Source: Ectopseudomonas composti
Lineage (GTDB): Bacteria; Pseudomonadota; Gammaproteobacteria; Pseudomonadales; Pseudomonadaceae
NCBI RefSeq assembly: GCF_001567565.1
Contig: NZ_LSSW01000022.1
Location: 372,001 to 436,000 of the forward strand
Reading direction: 5' to 3'
DNA: 64,000 bases
A model generated the notes under the pieces. It did no database searches. It was not told the DNA's origin and worked only from the letters and a program-made list of their open reading frames with translations. Positions within the stretch are counted from its first letter, which is position 1. Each line of letters begins with the position of its first letter. Of this stretch, positions 16,597 through 25,409 are shown in pieces. Made by a program: the position numbers and the translations under genes.

Positions 16597-17676
16597 ATGA
16601 CTATGGATCTTTCTCGCGTGGCTCGGTTGCTGCTTCTGTACGGGCTGTGCTTCGCCATGGGACGGGTGTTTGTGGCAATCGGTATGCCGTTGCCCTATAT
16701 GATCGGCCCGCTGTTGCTGACGGCCTTCCTCTACGTTACAGGCGTGATGAAAACGCCCATTTCGGCCAAGACCCGGCCCTATGGACAAATGATCATTGCC
16801 TCCACCGTGGGGCTGGCATTCACCGCTGATGCCTTGGCCGTCATTGTCGAAATGGGGCCTGAAATCGTGGGCCTGGCCGTGCTGACTGGTTTGTGCGCAC
16901 TGTTCGTTTCAGTGCTGCTCAAGCGCTTCAGTCGTCTCGACTATTCCACCGCATTGCTCTGCACCATCCCTACCAGTCCGGTGGAGGCGGCCGTGATCGC
17001 TGAACGGTTCGGCCTCGACAAGGGCGTGGTAGTGCTGTCGCAGACCATCCGCATCGCCAGCGTCGTGGTGATCATCCCCATTGCGTTGTACGTCGCCGAC
17101 GGTTGGCCGGGAAATGCCGGCCGCACCCTTGGCGCGGTCGGCGCATTCGATGCCGCCGGCGTTGCGCTCCTTGCGGTCTCTGCCCTGGCCGGTGCCATGC
17201 TGTTCAAATGGCTGAGGCTGCCGAATCCCTATTTCTTCGGGGCCTTGCTGATTTCCGCCGCCGCCTCCAGCAGTGGCTTGCACGTTGCGCCTTATCCTGC
17301 GCTGGTGCTGGCCCTCGCCCAGGTGGTGCTGGGTACCTGGCTGGGTTCGGTGTTCACCAGGGAGCTGTTCCTGGAGATGAAGCTCACGCTCACCATCATC
17401 CTCTCCATGCTCCTGTTCCTGTTCATGAGCAGCATGATGGCCGTGGCCTTCGCGGGGCTGACCGAGCTGCCCTGGGAGGTCATGGTGCTCAGCGCGGCGC
17501 CCGGCGGGGTCACTGAAATGGCACTGACCGCGCAATTTCTCGGCTACAGCGTGGCCATTATCGTGTCCTTTCAGATCGTGCGGATCTGCATATTCATGCC
17601 GGGTGTGCATTGGTTCATTGCAGCGGCGCGGCGCTTCGAGTCGAGGGGGCGTCCTGAGCGTCAGGGGCGGTCATGA
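16597..17676 (+). CDS. AbrB-family membrane transporter
   Basis: The 359-residue integral membrane protein belongs to the AbrB duplication family (once labelled ammonia monooxygenase in databases). It has two similar halves of hydrophobic helices, with GMPLPYMIGPLL in the first and LRLPNPYFFGALLISAAA in the second, and CTIPTSPVEAAVIAERFG and LSAAPGGVTEMALTA as the matched motifs. These proteins commonly accompany TctABC genes and are thought to move organic acids. I prefer the ATG at 16597 because AAGGA lies eight bases upstream; an in-frame ATG at 16579 is also possible. Its end overlaps the convergent IclR gene by six bases. Confidence 0.85.
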   Translation: MTMDLSRVARLLLLYGLCFAMGRVFVAIGMPLPYMIGPLLLTAFLYVTGVMKTPISAKTRPYGQMIIASTVGLAFTADALAVIVEMGPEIVGLAVLTGLCALFVSVLLKRFSRLDYSTALLCTIPTSPVEAAVIAERFGLDKGVVVLSQTIRIASVVVIIPIALYVADGWPGNAGRTLGAVGAFDAAGVALLAVSALAGAMLFKWLRLPNPYFFGALLISAAASSSGLHVAPYPALVLALAQVVLGTWLGSVFTRELFLEMKLTLTIILSMLLFLFMSSMMAVAFAGLTELPWEVMVLSAAPGGVTEMALTAQFLGYSVAIIVSFQIVRICIFMPGVHWFIAAARRFESRGRPERQGRS

Positions 17677-18504
17677 ATCTTTTGGCTTCAGCTCGCGCCT
17701 GATGGTCTCGGTCAGTTCGAGCAGCGGCTGTGCATAGCGCGCTGTCACCGCCTCGATGCTCTCGCGGGTCGACAGGCTGATGTTCAGCGCGTGGCCGCGA
17801 TAGCTGGGAAGCTCGAGTGGAGCGGCTATCGACACCACTTGCGGTTGCCAGGAAGCGGCGCAGTAGCCATGGCGTTCGACGCTGCGCATGGCTGCTTCGA
17901 TCTCCTGACTCAGCTCTGCCCAGCGCGAGGCGCAGCGGCGTGCCTGAAAACGCTCCAGCAGCGCTTGGCGGTGCACCTCGTTCTGCACCGACAGGTAGGC
18001 GCGGCCCAGCGCCGTCAGCTCCATGGGCAGGCGCTGCCCCGTGCCGACGATGCGCGGCGATTTGCGCGTGCTCAGTCTGATCGACTCCAGATAGACCATC
18101 TCATCACCATCCGCGGCGGCCAGGCCAACGTTTACCTGGAGTTGCCGGGCGACCTGGCGCATCAGGGGTTCCGCTACTCGCACCAGAGAACTGCCCTGGT
18201 GCAGGGTGTGGGCCAGGCTGAGGAGGGAGGCGGCGAGTCGATAGGCACCACTGATCGGGTCGTAATCGAGGAAGCCGCTGCGAACCAGCGTTTGCGTCAG
18301 ACGGCTAACGGTCGACTTGGACAGGCCCGTCCTTTCGCTCAGCTCCCCGTTGCTCAGGTATTCGCAGCCTGGGCGAAAGGCTCGCAGCAAGTCCAGGCCA
18401 CGCTCCAGGGAGCGATTCGGTGTTGACTTGCCCTGGCCGGGAAGGCCCGCAGGTGTCGCCGTGTCGGCGGTCTCTTCCAATGCCTGAAGTTGACGGCTGA
18501 TCAT
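17671..18504 (-). CDS. IclR-family transcriptional regulator
   Basis: The 277-residue protein has an N-terminal winged helix (about 25-85: RGLDLLRAF, LSERTGLSKSTVSRLTQTLV) and a C-terminal IclR effector domain (about 100-270). IclR proteins repress or activate catabolic operons in response to aromatic or short-chain acids. I chose the ATG at 18504 because GGAGAG lies ten bases upstream; the longer frame to 18669 would add an unusual leader. It is divergent from oprD and convergent with the AbrB-type gene. A perfect TTCCAC-ACA-GTGGAA palindrome 160 bases upstream is a likely binding site. Confidence 0.9.
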   Translation of the reverse strand: MISRQLQALEETADTATPAGLPGQGKSTPNRSLERGLDLLRAFRPGCEYLSNGELSERTGLSKSTVSRLTQTLVRSGFLDYDPISGAYRLAASLLSLAHTLHQGSSLVRVAEPLMRQVARQLQVNVGLAAADGDEMVYLESIRLSTRKSPRIVGTGQRLPMELTALGRAYLSVQNEVHRQALLERFQARRCASRWAELSQEIEAAMRSVERHGYCAASWQPQVVSIAAPLELPSYRGHALNISLSTRESIEAVTARYAQPLLELTETIRRELKPKDS

Positions 18505-18663
18505 CGCCTTGGCTCTCCGAGTACTCATTAACAGCATTACCGCGCATGAAGTCGAAGACGAGCTCGTCAGCTTCAGCGAGCGCGCATCACCCGGCGTCGG
18601 ATTGTCTGCCTCCCTTTCGGCTAGCGCAACACGCCGCAAACACGGGCCACCGTGATCTTGATG

Positions 18664-18678
18664 TTCCACACAGTGGAA
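18664..18678. promoter_or_regulatory. putative IclR operator, TTCCAC-ACA-GTGGAA
   Basis: A perfect 6-3-6 inverted repeat lies between the divergent IclR gene and the oprD side. The symmetry and size match sites bound by IclR-family dimers. No second copy was noticed in the window. Confidence 0.55.
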
Positions 18679-18758
18679 TAGCTCGGTTGAACATCAGGAG
18701 CGCGATTGCATAATCGATGGGCGTTTCATTCAAGACTCATAACAACAAGTAGGTCTCT

Positions 18759-18890
18759 ATGAAAATTCCCTCTCTTGCTGCTTCATTGGCGCATGTCTCG
18801 GTAGCCGTGAATGACTTGATGTTCCAGGGTTGCAATGCCGTGCATGCACGTTCAGGTCGAATACGCGTCATTCAATCCCACTCTGGATGA
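18759..18890 (+). other. 43-codon open frame, possible signal-peptide remnant
   Basis: An ATG with AGTAGG upstream opens a short frame beginning MKIPSLAASLAHVSVAV, which looks like the start of a signal peptide of a porin or binding protein, and then continues with no recognisable export or mature sequence to a stop at 18890. It may be the decayed 5' end of a duplicated gene or a leader ORF before oprD. Weakly supported. Confidence 0.3.
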
Positions 18891-19078
18891 ATGACAGCAA
18901 ATAGCGCCATTGCCTATTTGAATCGAACCCGCTTGGGTCACCTCTCGTTGCATATCCCGCTTGCGCAGTGTCGATGCGTCGGGTTTCGGCTTGCCTGGTG
19001 ATGCCCAAGTTCGGCTTCGCCCACCCTGGACCGGCTCCGCCCTGGTTGCGGCGTTCGGCCCTTCGTCAGGTACTTACG

Positions 19079-20329
19079 ATGAACACGATGAAACTCATGC
19101 CCCTGTGCGTGGCAGGGACGGGGCTTGTCCTCATGCTGCCTTCGGCCTTCGCGGAAGGTTTTTTTGAGGACAGCAAAGCCTCGCTGGATCTGCGCAATTT
19201 CTACATGAACCGCGACTTCAGGGAGGGCAGCGGGCAGTCACAGCGCGAAGAATGGGCGCAAGGCTTCATCCTGCGCTACCAATCCGGCTATACCCCCGGC
19301 GCCATCGGTGTCGGCTTCGACGCCATCGGCATGCTGGGTATCAAGCTCGATTCCGGTCGCGGTCGGGCCGGCACGGGGCTGCTGCCGGTGGAAGACGACA
19401 AGGACGTGTCGGACGACTACTCGAAAGCTGGCGGCACGCTAAAGCTGCGCGCATCCAATAGCGAGTTCAAGCTGGGCACGCTGCTGCCCAAGTGGCCGAC
19501 ATTGCAGGCCAACGATGGCCGCTTGCTGCCGCAGACCTTCGAGGGCATGCAGCTACAGGTGCGCGAGCTGAAAGGCCTGGAACTCACCGGCGCGCAAATT
19601 CAGCGCGTCGTGCAACGTGACCAGACGAGCGATGAAGGCCTGGCGCTGAACAACAAGAACCGTCGCTTCAGCGGCTCTCTGGACGGCGGTGACTTCGAGC
19701 TGCTCGGGCTCAGCTACAAGGTGCTGGAAAACACCGACTTCAGTTACCAATATGCTCGCTTCGAGAATATCTATCGCCAGCAGTTCGTGGGGCTCAGCGA
19801 TCGACGCAAGGGCGAGTGGGGCGCGTTCAACACGGATATCCGCCTGTTCCTGAGCGACGATGAAGGCGAGGCTCATGGTGGCGACATCGATAACCGTGCG
19901 ATCAGTGCCATGGGTACCTACAAGCTGAACGGCCATTCGCTGGGAGTTGGCTATCAGGTGATGTCGGGGGACTCGGCCTTCCCCTATGTCGCGGGCGCCA
20001 ACCCTTATCTGGTCAACTTCGTCCAGGTTGGCGATTTCGCCGAGAAGGACGAGCGCTCCTGGCAACTGCGCTATGACTACGATCTGGCCAAGGTGGGCAT
20101 TCCGGGCCTGACCTTCATGACCCGTTACCTGCGCGGCAGTGGCGCAGATGTGCGAGGGGCTGATGGTGGTGGTGAGCGCGAACTGGATGTTGAGCTGCAG
20201 TACGTGTTCCAGAGCGGCAGCTTCAAAGGCTTGGGCGTGCGCCTGCGTAGCGCCACCTACAGATCCGACTTCGCGCGTGACGCCAACGACGCTCGCGTTA
20301 TCATCAGTTATCCGCTCAGTCTGCTTTGA
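19079..20329 (+). CDS. OprD-family outer-membrane porin
   Basis: The 416-residue protein has a Sec signal peptide (cleavage expected after LPSAFA, about residue 22) and the OprD pattern: FFEDSKASLDLRNFYMNRDF at the start of the barrel, REEWAQGFILRYQSGYTPG, GTLLPKWPTLQANDGRLLPQTFEG, and a terminal strand ending YPLSLL. OprD porins take up amino acids or organic acids. The position among Tct and CoA genes suggests an OpdH/OpdK-like role for the acid of this locus. The start at 19079 gives a normal signal peptide; the longer frame from 18968 does not. Confidence 0.93.
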   Translation: MNTMKLMPLCVAGTGLVLMLPSAFAEGFFEDSKASLDLRNFYMNRDFREGSGQSQREEWAQGFILRYQSGYTPGAIGVGFDAIGMLGIKLDSGRGRAGTGLLPVEDDKDVSDDYSKAGGTLKLRASNSEFKLGTLLPKWPTLQANDGRLLPQTFEGMQLQVRELKGLELTGAQIQRVVQRDQTSDEGLALNNKNRRFSGSLDGGDFELLGLSYKVLENTDFSYQYARFENIYRQQFVGLSDRRKGEWGAFNTDIRLFLSDDEGEAHGGDIDNRAISAMGTYKLNGHSLGVGYQVMSGDSAFPYVAGANPYLVNFVQVGDFAEKDERSWQLRYDYDLAKVGIPGLTFMTRYLRGSGADVRGADGGGERELDVELQYVFQSGSFKGLGVRLRSATYRSDFARDANDARVIISYPLSLL

Positions 20330-20401
20330 GCTCAGATGCACCAGTCGCGCGGCCATTGCCTGGCTGCCGCTGGTGCTTTTTCGTTTGATCACGGTGGCCC
20401 A

Positions 20402-21289
20402 ATGAAATATCCCCTGCCTCCCTTGAACCCCTTGAGAGCCTTCGAGGCTGCGGCCCGGCTGTGTAGCCTGACCAGTGCCGCAGAAGAGATGAACGTCTCG
20501 CAGGTTGCCGTCAGTCGCCAGGTACGGGTGCTCGAAGAGTATTTCGGGGTGGCCCTGTTTCGACGCTTGCACAGAGGCATCGAGCTGACGCGTGAAGGCA
20601 AGGAGCTGTACGAGGGGATCTCGCGCGCTTTCCAGGACATCAGCAGCGCGGCGCGCAAGGTCTCGCGCAGGGGGCGGCGGGATATTCTGTCGATACAGTC
20701 CTACACCACGTTCTCGCAGCGTTGGCTGATTCCCCGGTTGGCCAACTTTCACGATGCCCATGAATCGATTGAAATCAGGCTGTCCTCTTCGTTGGCACCC
20801 GTGGATTTCGAGACGCAGAACATCGATGCCTCGATACGTTCGGGGCGCGGCGACTGGCCCGACTTGCATGCGGAGAAACTCGTCGATATCGAGCTGATTC
20901 CCATCTGCTCACCGACCTTTATGGCCTCGGCGAAGTTGGAGTCGCCGCAGGATTTGCTCCGCATGCGCTTGCTGCACTCCATGGCACGCCCGAACGACTG
21001 GGCCAGTTGGCTTTCAGCGACCGATACCCGGATCGATGCCGATAGCGGTATTCGCTTCGACAACTCGGCGCTGGCCTATGAGGCTGCTTCGATGAACATG
21101 GGCGTGGCTATCGCCGTCAAGGCCTTCATCGAACGCCAGATCAAGAATGGCAGTTTCATCGCGCCGTTCGAGCAGACCTGCAAGACCGGCGAAGGCTATT
21201 ACCTGACCTGGCCGCGGAGCATGAAACCATCGGAACCCTTGCTGAAATTCCTTGCCTGGATGCGTGAGCTGCTGGCGCAGACGGATTGA
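20402..21289 (+). CDS. LysR-family regulator, GcvA-like subgroup
   Basis: The 295-residue protein has a winged helix over residues 5-65 (LNPLRAFEAAARLCSLTSAA, NVSQVAVSRQVRVLEEYFG) and a periplasmic-binding-like effector domain after about 90. LPPLNPLRAFEAAARLCSLT is the GcvA/AmpR-type beginning. It lies 72 bases after oprD in the same direction, unlike the usual divergent LysR layout, and before tctC, so its target may be the downstream tctC-CoA-transferase-mmgE genes. The start at 20402 is the family start; upstream in-frame residues look non-coding. Confidence 0.92.
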   Translation: MKYPLPPLNPLRAFEAAARLCSLTSAAEEMNVSQVAVSRQVRVLEEYFGVALFRRLHRGIELTREGKELYEGISRAFQDISSAARKVSRRGRRDILSIQSYTTFSQRWLIPRLANFHDAHESIEIRLSSSLAPVDFETQNIDASIRSGRGDWPDLHAEKLVDIELIPICSPTFMASAKLESPQDLLRMRLLHSMARPNDWASWLSATDTRIDADSGIRFDNSALAYEAASMNMGVAIAVKAFIERQIKNGSFIAPFEQTCKTGEGYYLTWPRSMKPSEPLLKFLAWMRELLAQTD

Positions 21290-21618
21290 CCATGTCTACC
21301 GTGCCAGAGGCGGAGGACTGCCGTTCTGGCAGGACGCTCGGCAGGCCTGCCTGCTGAGCGGCTGATTGCCTGTTTCGCACTCCCGAAGGGCGCCCGCCAA
21401 GCGCCTCTATCCGGCACTCCTGTATCGAACGCCTTCGCTGCTGCGCCCCTGTTGCGGCAGGCATCCTGCTGCCCGCACCTTGGCGCCTTGCCCAACGTTA
21501 AGGCCTGCTTTGGCTGACAAATCATCAGTACCGACGCGGATGGTTTTTTGGGAGCCTTGATTCAGGGGTTAGCCCCATAGCGAATTACAAAAATAACATC
21601 GTCGGAGATCGTCAGAAG
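21290..21618. other. gap before tctC
   Basis: I see no gene in these 329 bases. An imperfect inverted repeat, GCTCGGCAGG with CCTGCCTGCTGAGC (about 21336-21359), lies after the LysR stop and may end its transcript, although no T run follows. The tctC promoter must be to the right of it. Confidence 0.4.
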
Positions 21619-22620
21619 ATGCTAAGCAAAGCTGGAAAGAAGGCCCGTCACTGCCTGGGTGCAAGCGTACTGGCAGCCGTGACAATGCTCGGTGCGGTCG
21701 ATGCCGCGCTCGCTGAAGGCGAGTGGCGTCCCACCGGTCCCGTCAACATGGTCATGCACACGGCGGCTGGCGGTACGGCGGATGTTTTCATCCGGACGCT
21801 GGCCAAGACCCTGGAGCCGGAGATCGGCCAGAAGGTGATCGTGATCAACGCACCGGGTGGCGGTGGCGCCGCGCAGATGACGCGGATTCGTTCGGCCCGC
21901 CCGGATGGCTTGACGCTGGGTGTGAATACCCTGTCGCACTTCACCAGCATGCTGACCAACCTCAAGGGTACCTACTCCATCGATGATTTCTCCTGGATCG
22001 CTTCGACCCAGGAAGATGCGATCCTGCTGTTCGTGAAGTCCGATTCCGACATCAAGAATATCGATGACCTAGTGGCCAAGGCTAAAGCGAACCATGGCCA
22101 GGTCAATATTGGTGGCTTTGGTCCGGCAGGCTCGATGCAGAGCATCGGTATCTCGATGCTGGAGAAGGCGGCCGGCGTCAAGTTCAACTGGGTGGCCTTC
22201 AACTCCACGCCAGATATCACCGCGGCGCTGTTGGGTGGCCACGTCGATGTCGGGGTTTCCAATCTCGGCGCGGTCAGCTCCTTCTTCGATGCCGATCGCA
22301 TCCATGGGCTTGGCGTACTGGGGGATGAGCGGCTCACCGGTCTGTCCGATGTGCCCACCTTCGCCGAGCAGGGCTATGAGGTCGACACCAGCTGGCTGCA
22401 GGTTCGTGGAATATTCGGTCCGGCGAACATGCCCAAGGAGCTGCAACAGCAGATTGCCGACGCCATCCACAAGGCAATGCGTTCGGAGGAATACCAGAGT
22501 TACGCGCGCAACGCCGGCGTCGTGGATTCCTGGATGGGGCCGGACGAGTACACGAAATTCGTCAAGCGTGTAACGGCAGTGGCGGAAGTCCAGCTCAAGG
22601 AAGCCGGTTACATCCAGTGA
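21619..22620 (+). CDS. tctC: tripartite tricarboxylate transporter binding protein TctC (Bug family)
   Basis: The 333-residue periplasmic solute receptor has a signal peptide of about 32 residues ending at AALAEG. Bug-family marks are GPVNMVMHTAAGGTADVFIR, NAPGGGGAAQMTRI in the ligand-binding loop, and GFGPAGSMQSIG. It binds a carboxylate and hands it to TctBA. Its natural partner genes are at 14256-16286, so the system is complete but split. It starts the plus-strand unit with the CoA-transferase and MmgE/PrpD genes, which ties those enzymes to the imported compound. Confidence 0.93.
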   Translation: MLSKAGKKARHCLGASVLAAVTMLGAVDAALAEGEWRPTGPVNMVMHTAAGGTADVFIRTLAKTLEPEIGQKVIVINAPGGGGAAQMTRIRSARPDGLTLGVNTLSHFTSMLTNLKGTYSIDDFSWIASTQEDAILLFVKSDSDIKNIDDLVAKAKANHGQVNIGGFGPAGSMQSIGISMLEKAAGVKFNWVAFNSTPDITAALLGGHVDVGVSNLGAVSSFFDADRIHGLGVLGDERLTGLSDVPTFAEQGYEVDTSWLQVRGIFGPANMPKELQQQIADAIHKAMRSEEYQSYARNAGVVDSWMGPDEYTKFVKRVTAVAEVQLKEAGYIQ

Positions 22621-22784
22621 AATAGCTGGGCCAGCGAGATGGCAGGTCAGGGGTCTGGCGAATGCCAGGTCATGCCAGGCCAGCGACTGCGAATGGGGCA
22701 GTTTCCCCTTCGTTGGCGTCTGGTCGGGCACCGCCATCTCAGGGCTTGGCCGGCAGACGTCCGTGGTTACAGGGTAAGGCATTC

Positions 22785-23978
22785 ATGTCCAAAGCATTCG
22801 AGGGAATTCGTGTCGTCGACACGACACATGTACTGGCTGGCCCATTCGCCAGCTATCAGATGGCGGTGCTGGGCGCCGAGGTGATCAAGGTCGAGTCGCC
22901 CGATGATCCCGATCAGGCACGCATGCAGGGCTCCGATCGTGCCTTGAACGATATGGGTATGGGCACTGCGTTCATGGCCCAGGCCTCGAACAAGAAGACC
23001 CTGGCGCTGGATCTCAAGAGCGCCGAGGGTCGCGAGGCGATGAAGCGCCTCATCGCCACGGCCGATGTGTTCGTGGAGAACTACCGCCCTGGCGCGTTCG
23101 ATGAGCTGGGACTGGGCTACGACGAAATGTCGAAGCTCAATCCCAGGCTGATCTACTGCTCCATCTCGGCCTTTGGCGCGAACGGCCCGCGCCGCGAGCA
23201 AACGGCCTACGACAACGTGATCCAGGCCTTTTCCGGGATGATGGCGATGACCGGCCACGGCGATGGCAGGCCCCTGAAATCAGGCGCGCCTGTCGTGGAT
23301 TACGCCACCGGCACTTCGGCGGCCTATGCCATTGCCACTGCGCTTTTCCAGCGTGAACGCAATGGCGGCAAGGGCCAGTTCATCGATGTCTCCATGCTCG
23401 ATGTCGCGCTGATCCTGACCAGCTCGCACCTCACGGGATTGCTCTGGAACGGCAAGCATCCGGAGCAGAAGGGCAATACCTTTCCCTTCGCTACCATTGG
23501 CTGCTATCAGGCCTCCGATGTACCGCTGATGATCGGCGCCTCGAACCTGGTGCAACAACGCCGCTTGTGGACGGCGCTTGGCCGTGAGGACATGATCAAG
23601 ACCGACAACAACCAGCGCCTCGATGCGCATGCGCAAGAGGCCGAGGTGCTGACGAAAATCATCGGCACCATGTCGGCGGACTACTGGGAGCAGTTCCTGC
23701 AAAGCAGGCGCATTCCTGCTGCGCGCATTCGCCGTCTGGAGGAAGCCATTGCCGATGAACAGGTGGCTGGCAGGCAGGTGCTGCAGAAACACGCAGCCTC
23801 GGGCAGCGTCGTCGATGGGCTGACTGTTCCGGTAGCTGCGTTCAATCTGTCGGACAGCCCGCCACGGATCACCCTGGCACCGCAACCCGTCGGCGCTCAG
23901 AGCACCGAGATCCTCGCCGAGCTCGGCTACGGAGAGCAGCAGATCGAAGCGCTGCGCGCAGCCGGTGTCGTCAATTGA
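22785..23978 (+). CDS. CaiB/BaiF family (class III) CoA-transferase
   Basis: The 397-residue protein follows the formyl-CoA transferase fold: FEGIRVVDTTHVLAGPFASY and LGAEVIKVESPDDPD at the N-terminus, DLKSAEGREAM and ENYRPGAFDELGLGYDE, and the catalytic aspartate in GQFIDVSMLDVAL. Class III enzymes move CoA between carboxylic acids through enzyme-bound anhydride and thioester intermediates. The ATG at 22785 has AGGGTAAGG upstream. It sits between tctC and an MmgE/PrpD gene, so it probably makes the CoA ester of the imported acid or of a product formed from it. Confidence 0.93.
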   Translation: MSKAFEGIRVVDTTHVLAGPFASYQMAVLGAEVIKVESPDDPDQARMQGSDRALNDMGMGTAFMAQASNKKTLALDLKSAEGREAMKRLIATADVFVENYRPGAFDELGLGYDEMSKLNPRLIYCSISAFGANGPRREQTAYDNVIQAFSGMMAMTGHGDGRPLKSGAPVVDYATGTSAAYAIATALFQRERNGGKGQFIDVSMLDVALILTSSHLTGLLWNGKHPEQKGNTFPFATIGCYQASDVPLMIGASNLVQQRRLWTALGREDMIKTDNNQRLDAHAQEAEVLTKIIGTMSADYWEQFLQSRRIPAARIRRLEEAIADEQVAGRQVLQKHAASGSVVDGLTVPVAAFNLSDSPPRITLAPQPVGAQSTEILAELGYGEQQIEALRAAGVVN

Positions 23979-23994
23979 TCTTCAGGAACCGACG

Positions 23995-25341
23995 ATGAGC
24001 AATCCCATCCTGGTGCTGGCCGAGGCTGCGGCCGGCTGGCACCATCGCGATCTGGACGACCGCCTGAGCTGGGCTACCCGGCGGGTCATCCTCGACTGGT
24101 TCGCCACGACCCTGCCGGGCTGTGCATTGCCACCGGCCACCCTGCTGGCCGAGGCCCTGGCTGCCTGCCGTGGCGCGGGCAAGGCCATCTGCTACGTGGA
24201 CGGCCAACCCGCCTCGGCGCGGCATGCGGCGCTGCTCAATGCTTGCGCCAGCCATACGGTGGAATTCGACGATATCTTCAAGGACGGCGGCTATCATCCT
24301 GGCAGCCCCACCGTTTCCGCCGCCCTGGCCGTCGCCCAGGACAGGAGCGCATCGCTGGCGCAGCTGCACCGTGCGATCATCGCCGGCTATGAGGTGGGCT
24401 GCCGGGTTTCCCTGGCGATTCAACCCAGCCATTACCGTCATTGGCATACCACCTCCACGGTCGGCACCCTGGGTGCGGCGGTGGCTACCGCCATGCTCCT
24501 GGGGGCCGATGCAGAGCGCATCGCCCATGCCATCGCCCTGGCGAGCAGCTTTGCCGGTGGGCATCAGCAGAACCTGCAGGGGGAGGGCATGGCCAAGGCG
24601 TTGCACCCCGGCCATGCGGCCGATGCCGGCATCCTCGCGGGCATGGCCGCAGCCCATGGCGTGACGGCGTCCCTCGACAGCCTGCATGGCGAAAAGGGTT
24701 TCGCGGCTGCCACCAGCGCTTCCAGCGGTGACTGGGCCGCAGCGCTTGAGGGGCTGGGGGAGTGGACGCCCATCATGCACATGACGGTGAAGAACCATGG
24801 CTGTTGCGGGCATATCTTTCCCGCGCTCGATGGTCTGAGGCTGTTACAGGAGAAGGAGGGTTTTGCCGCCGGCGATATCGACTCGATCCATGTAGCCGGT
24901 TATGGCGCCACCTACCAGATGTGCAATCGTGCCACTGCCAAATCAGCCCAGGAGGCGCGCTTCAGCCTGCAGTACTGCATGGCTGCGCAGTCCGTGCTCG
25001 GTGGTGTGCGTTTGGCTGCATTCGCCCCAGAGGCCCTTGCAAATCCAGCCATCTTGGCACTGATGCAGAGGGTGACGGTCAGCGAAGATGCGGAGCTGGC
25101 CGCAGCCTATCCCAAAAAACGCATGGCCAAGCTGTTGGTGCGGCTGAAGGATGGACGTGAGATCAACCATTTTCAGCAAACTCGCAAAGGTGATCCAGAA
25201 GATCCGTTGTCGGATGCAGAGCTTGTGGCCAAGTATGATGAGTTGGCAGGATCTGTTCTCGCTCCATCGAAATTGAGCGCGCTACGTCAGGCAATACTTT
25301 ACGAGTTCGAACTTCCAGGCATGGCCAGTGTGAATGCCTGA
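23995..25341 (+). CDS. MmgE/PrpD-family protein
   Basis: The 448-residue protein belongs to the MmgE/PrpD family, which includes 2-methylcitrate dehydratase, cis-aconitate decarboxylase and imino-acid epimerases. Typical parts are HTVEFDDIFKDGGYHPGSPT near residue 90, ALASSFAGGHQQNLQGEGMA, and KALHPGHAADAGI with the active-site region, then MTVKNHGCCGHIFPALDG. The reaction is likely dehydration, decarboxylation or epimerisation of a polycarboxylate. The start at 23995 has AGGA upstream and lies 16 bases past the CoA-transferase stop. The last 200 bases become AT-richer, like the tpx gene that follows. Confidence 0.88.
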   Translation: MSNPILVLAEAAAGWHHRDLDDRLSWATRRVILDWFATTLPGCALPPATLLAEALAACRGAGKAICYVDGQPASARHAALLNACASHTVEFDDIFKDGGYHPGSPTVSAALAVAQDRSASLAQLHRAIIAGYEVGCRVSLAIQPSHYRHWHTTSTVGTLGAAVATAMLLGADAERIAHAIALASSFAGGHQQNLQGEGMAKALHPGHAADAGILAGMAAAHGVTASLDSLHGEKGFAAATSASSGDWAAALEGLGEWTPIMHMTVKNHGCCGHIFPALDGLRLLQEKEGFAAGDIDSIHVAGYGATYQMCNRATAKSAQEARFSLQYCMAAQSVLGGVRLAAFAPEALANPAILALMQRVTVSEDAELAAAYPKKRMAKLLVRLKDGREINHFQQTRKGDPEDPLSDAELVAKYDELAGSVLAPSKLSALRQAILYEFELPGMASVNA

Positions 25342-25409
25342 TGGCGCGAAGCTATGTTGAGAAGTTTCAGAACAAATGATTGGCCAATAGAATTTGAAGA
25401 GTCAAACGT

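Larger units (their letters stand above)
18505..19078. other. divergent control region between iclR and oprD genes
   Basis: This 574-base gap contains the IclR-type palindrome (18664-18678) and a 43-codon open frame at 18759-18890. Apart from these I see no gene. The oprD promoter is expected in the right half. Confidence 0.5.
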
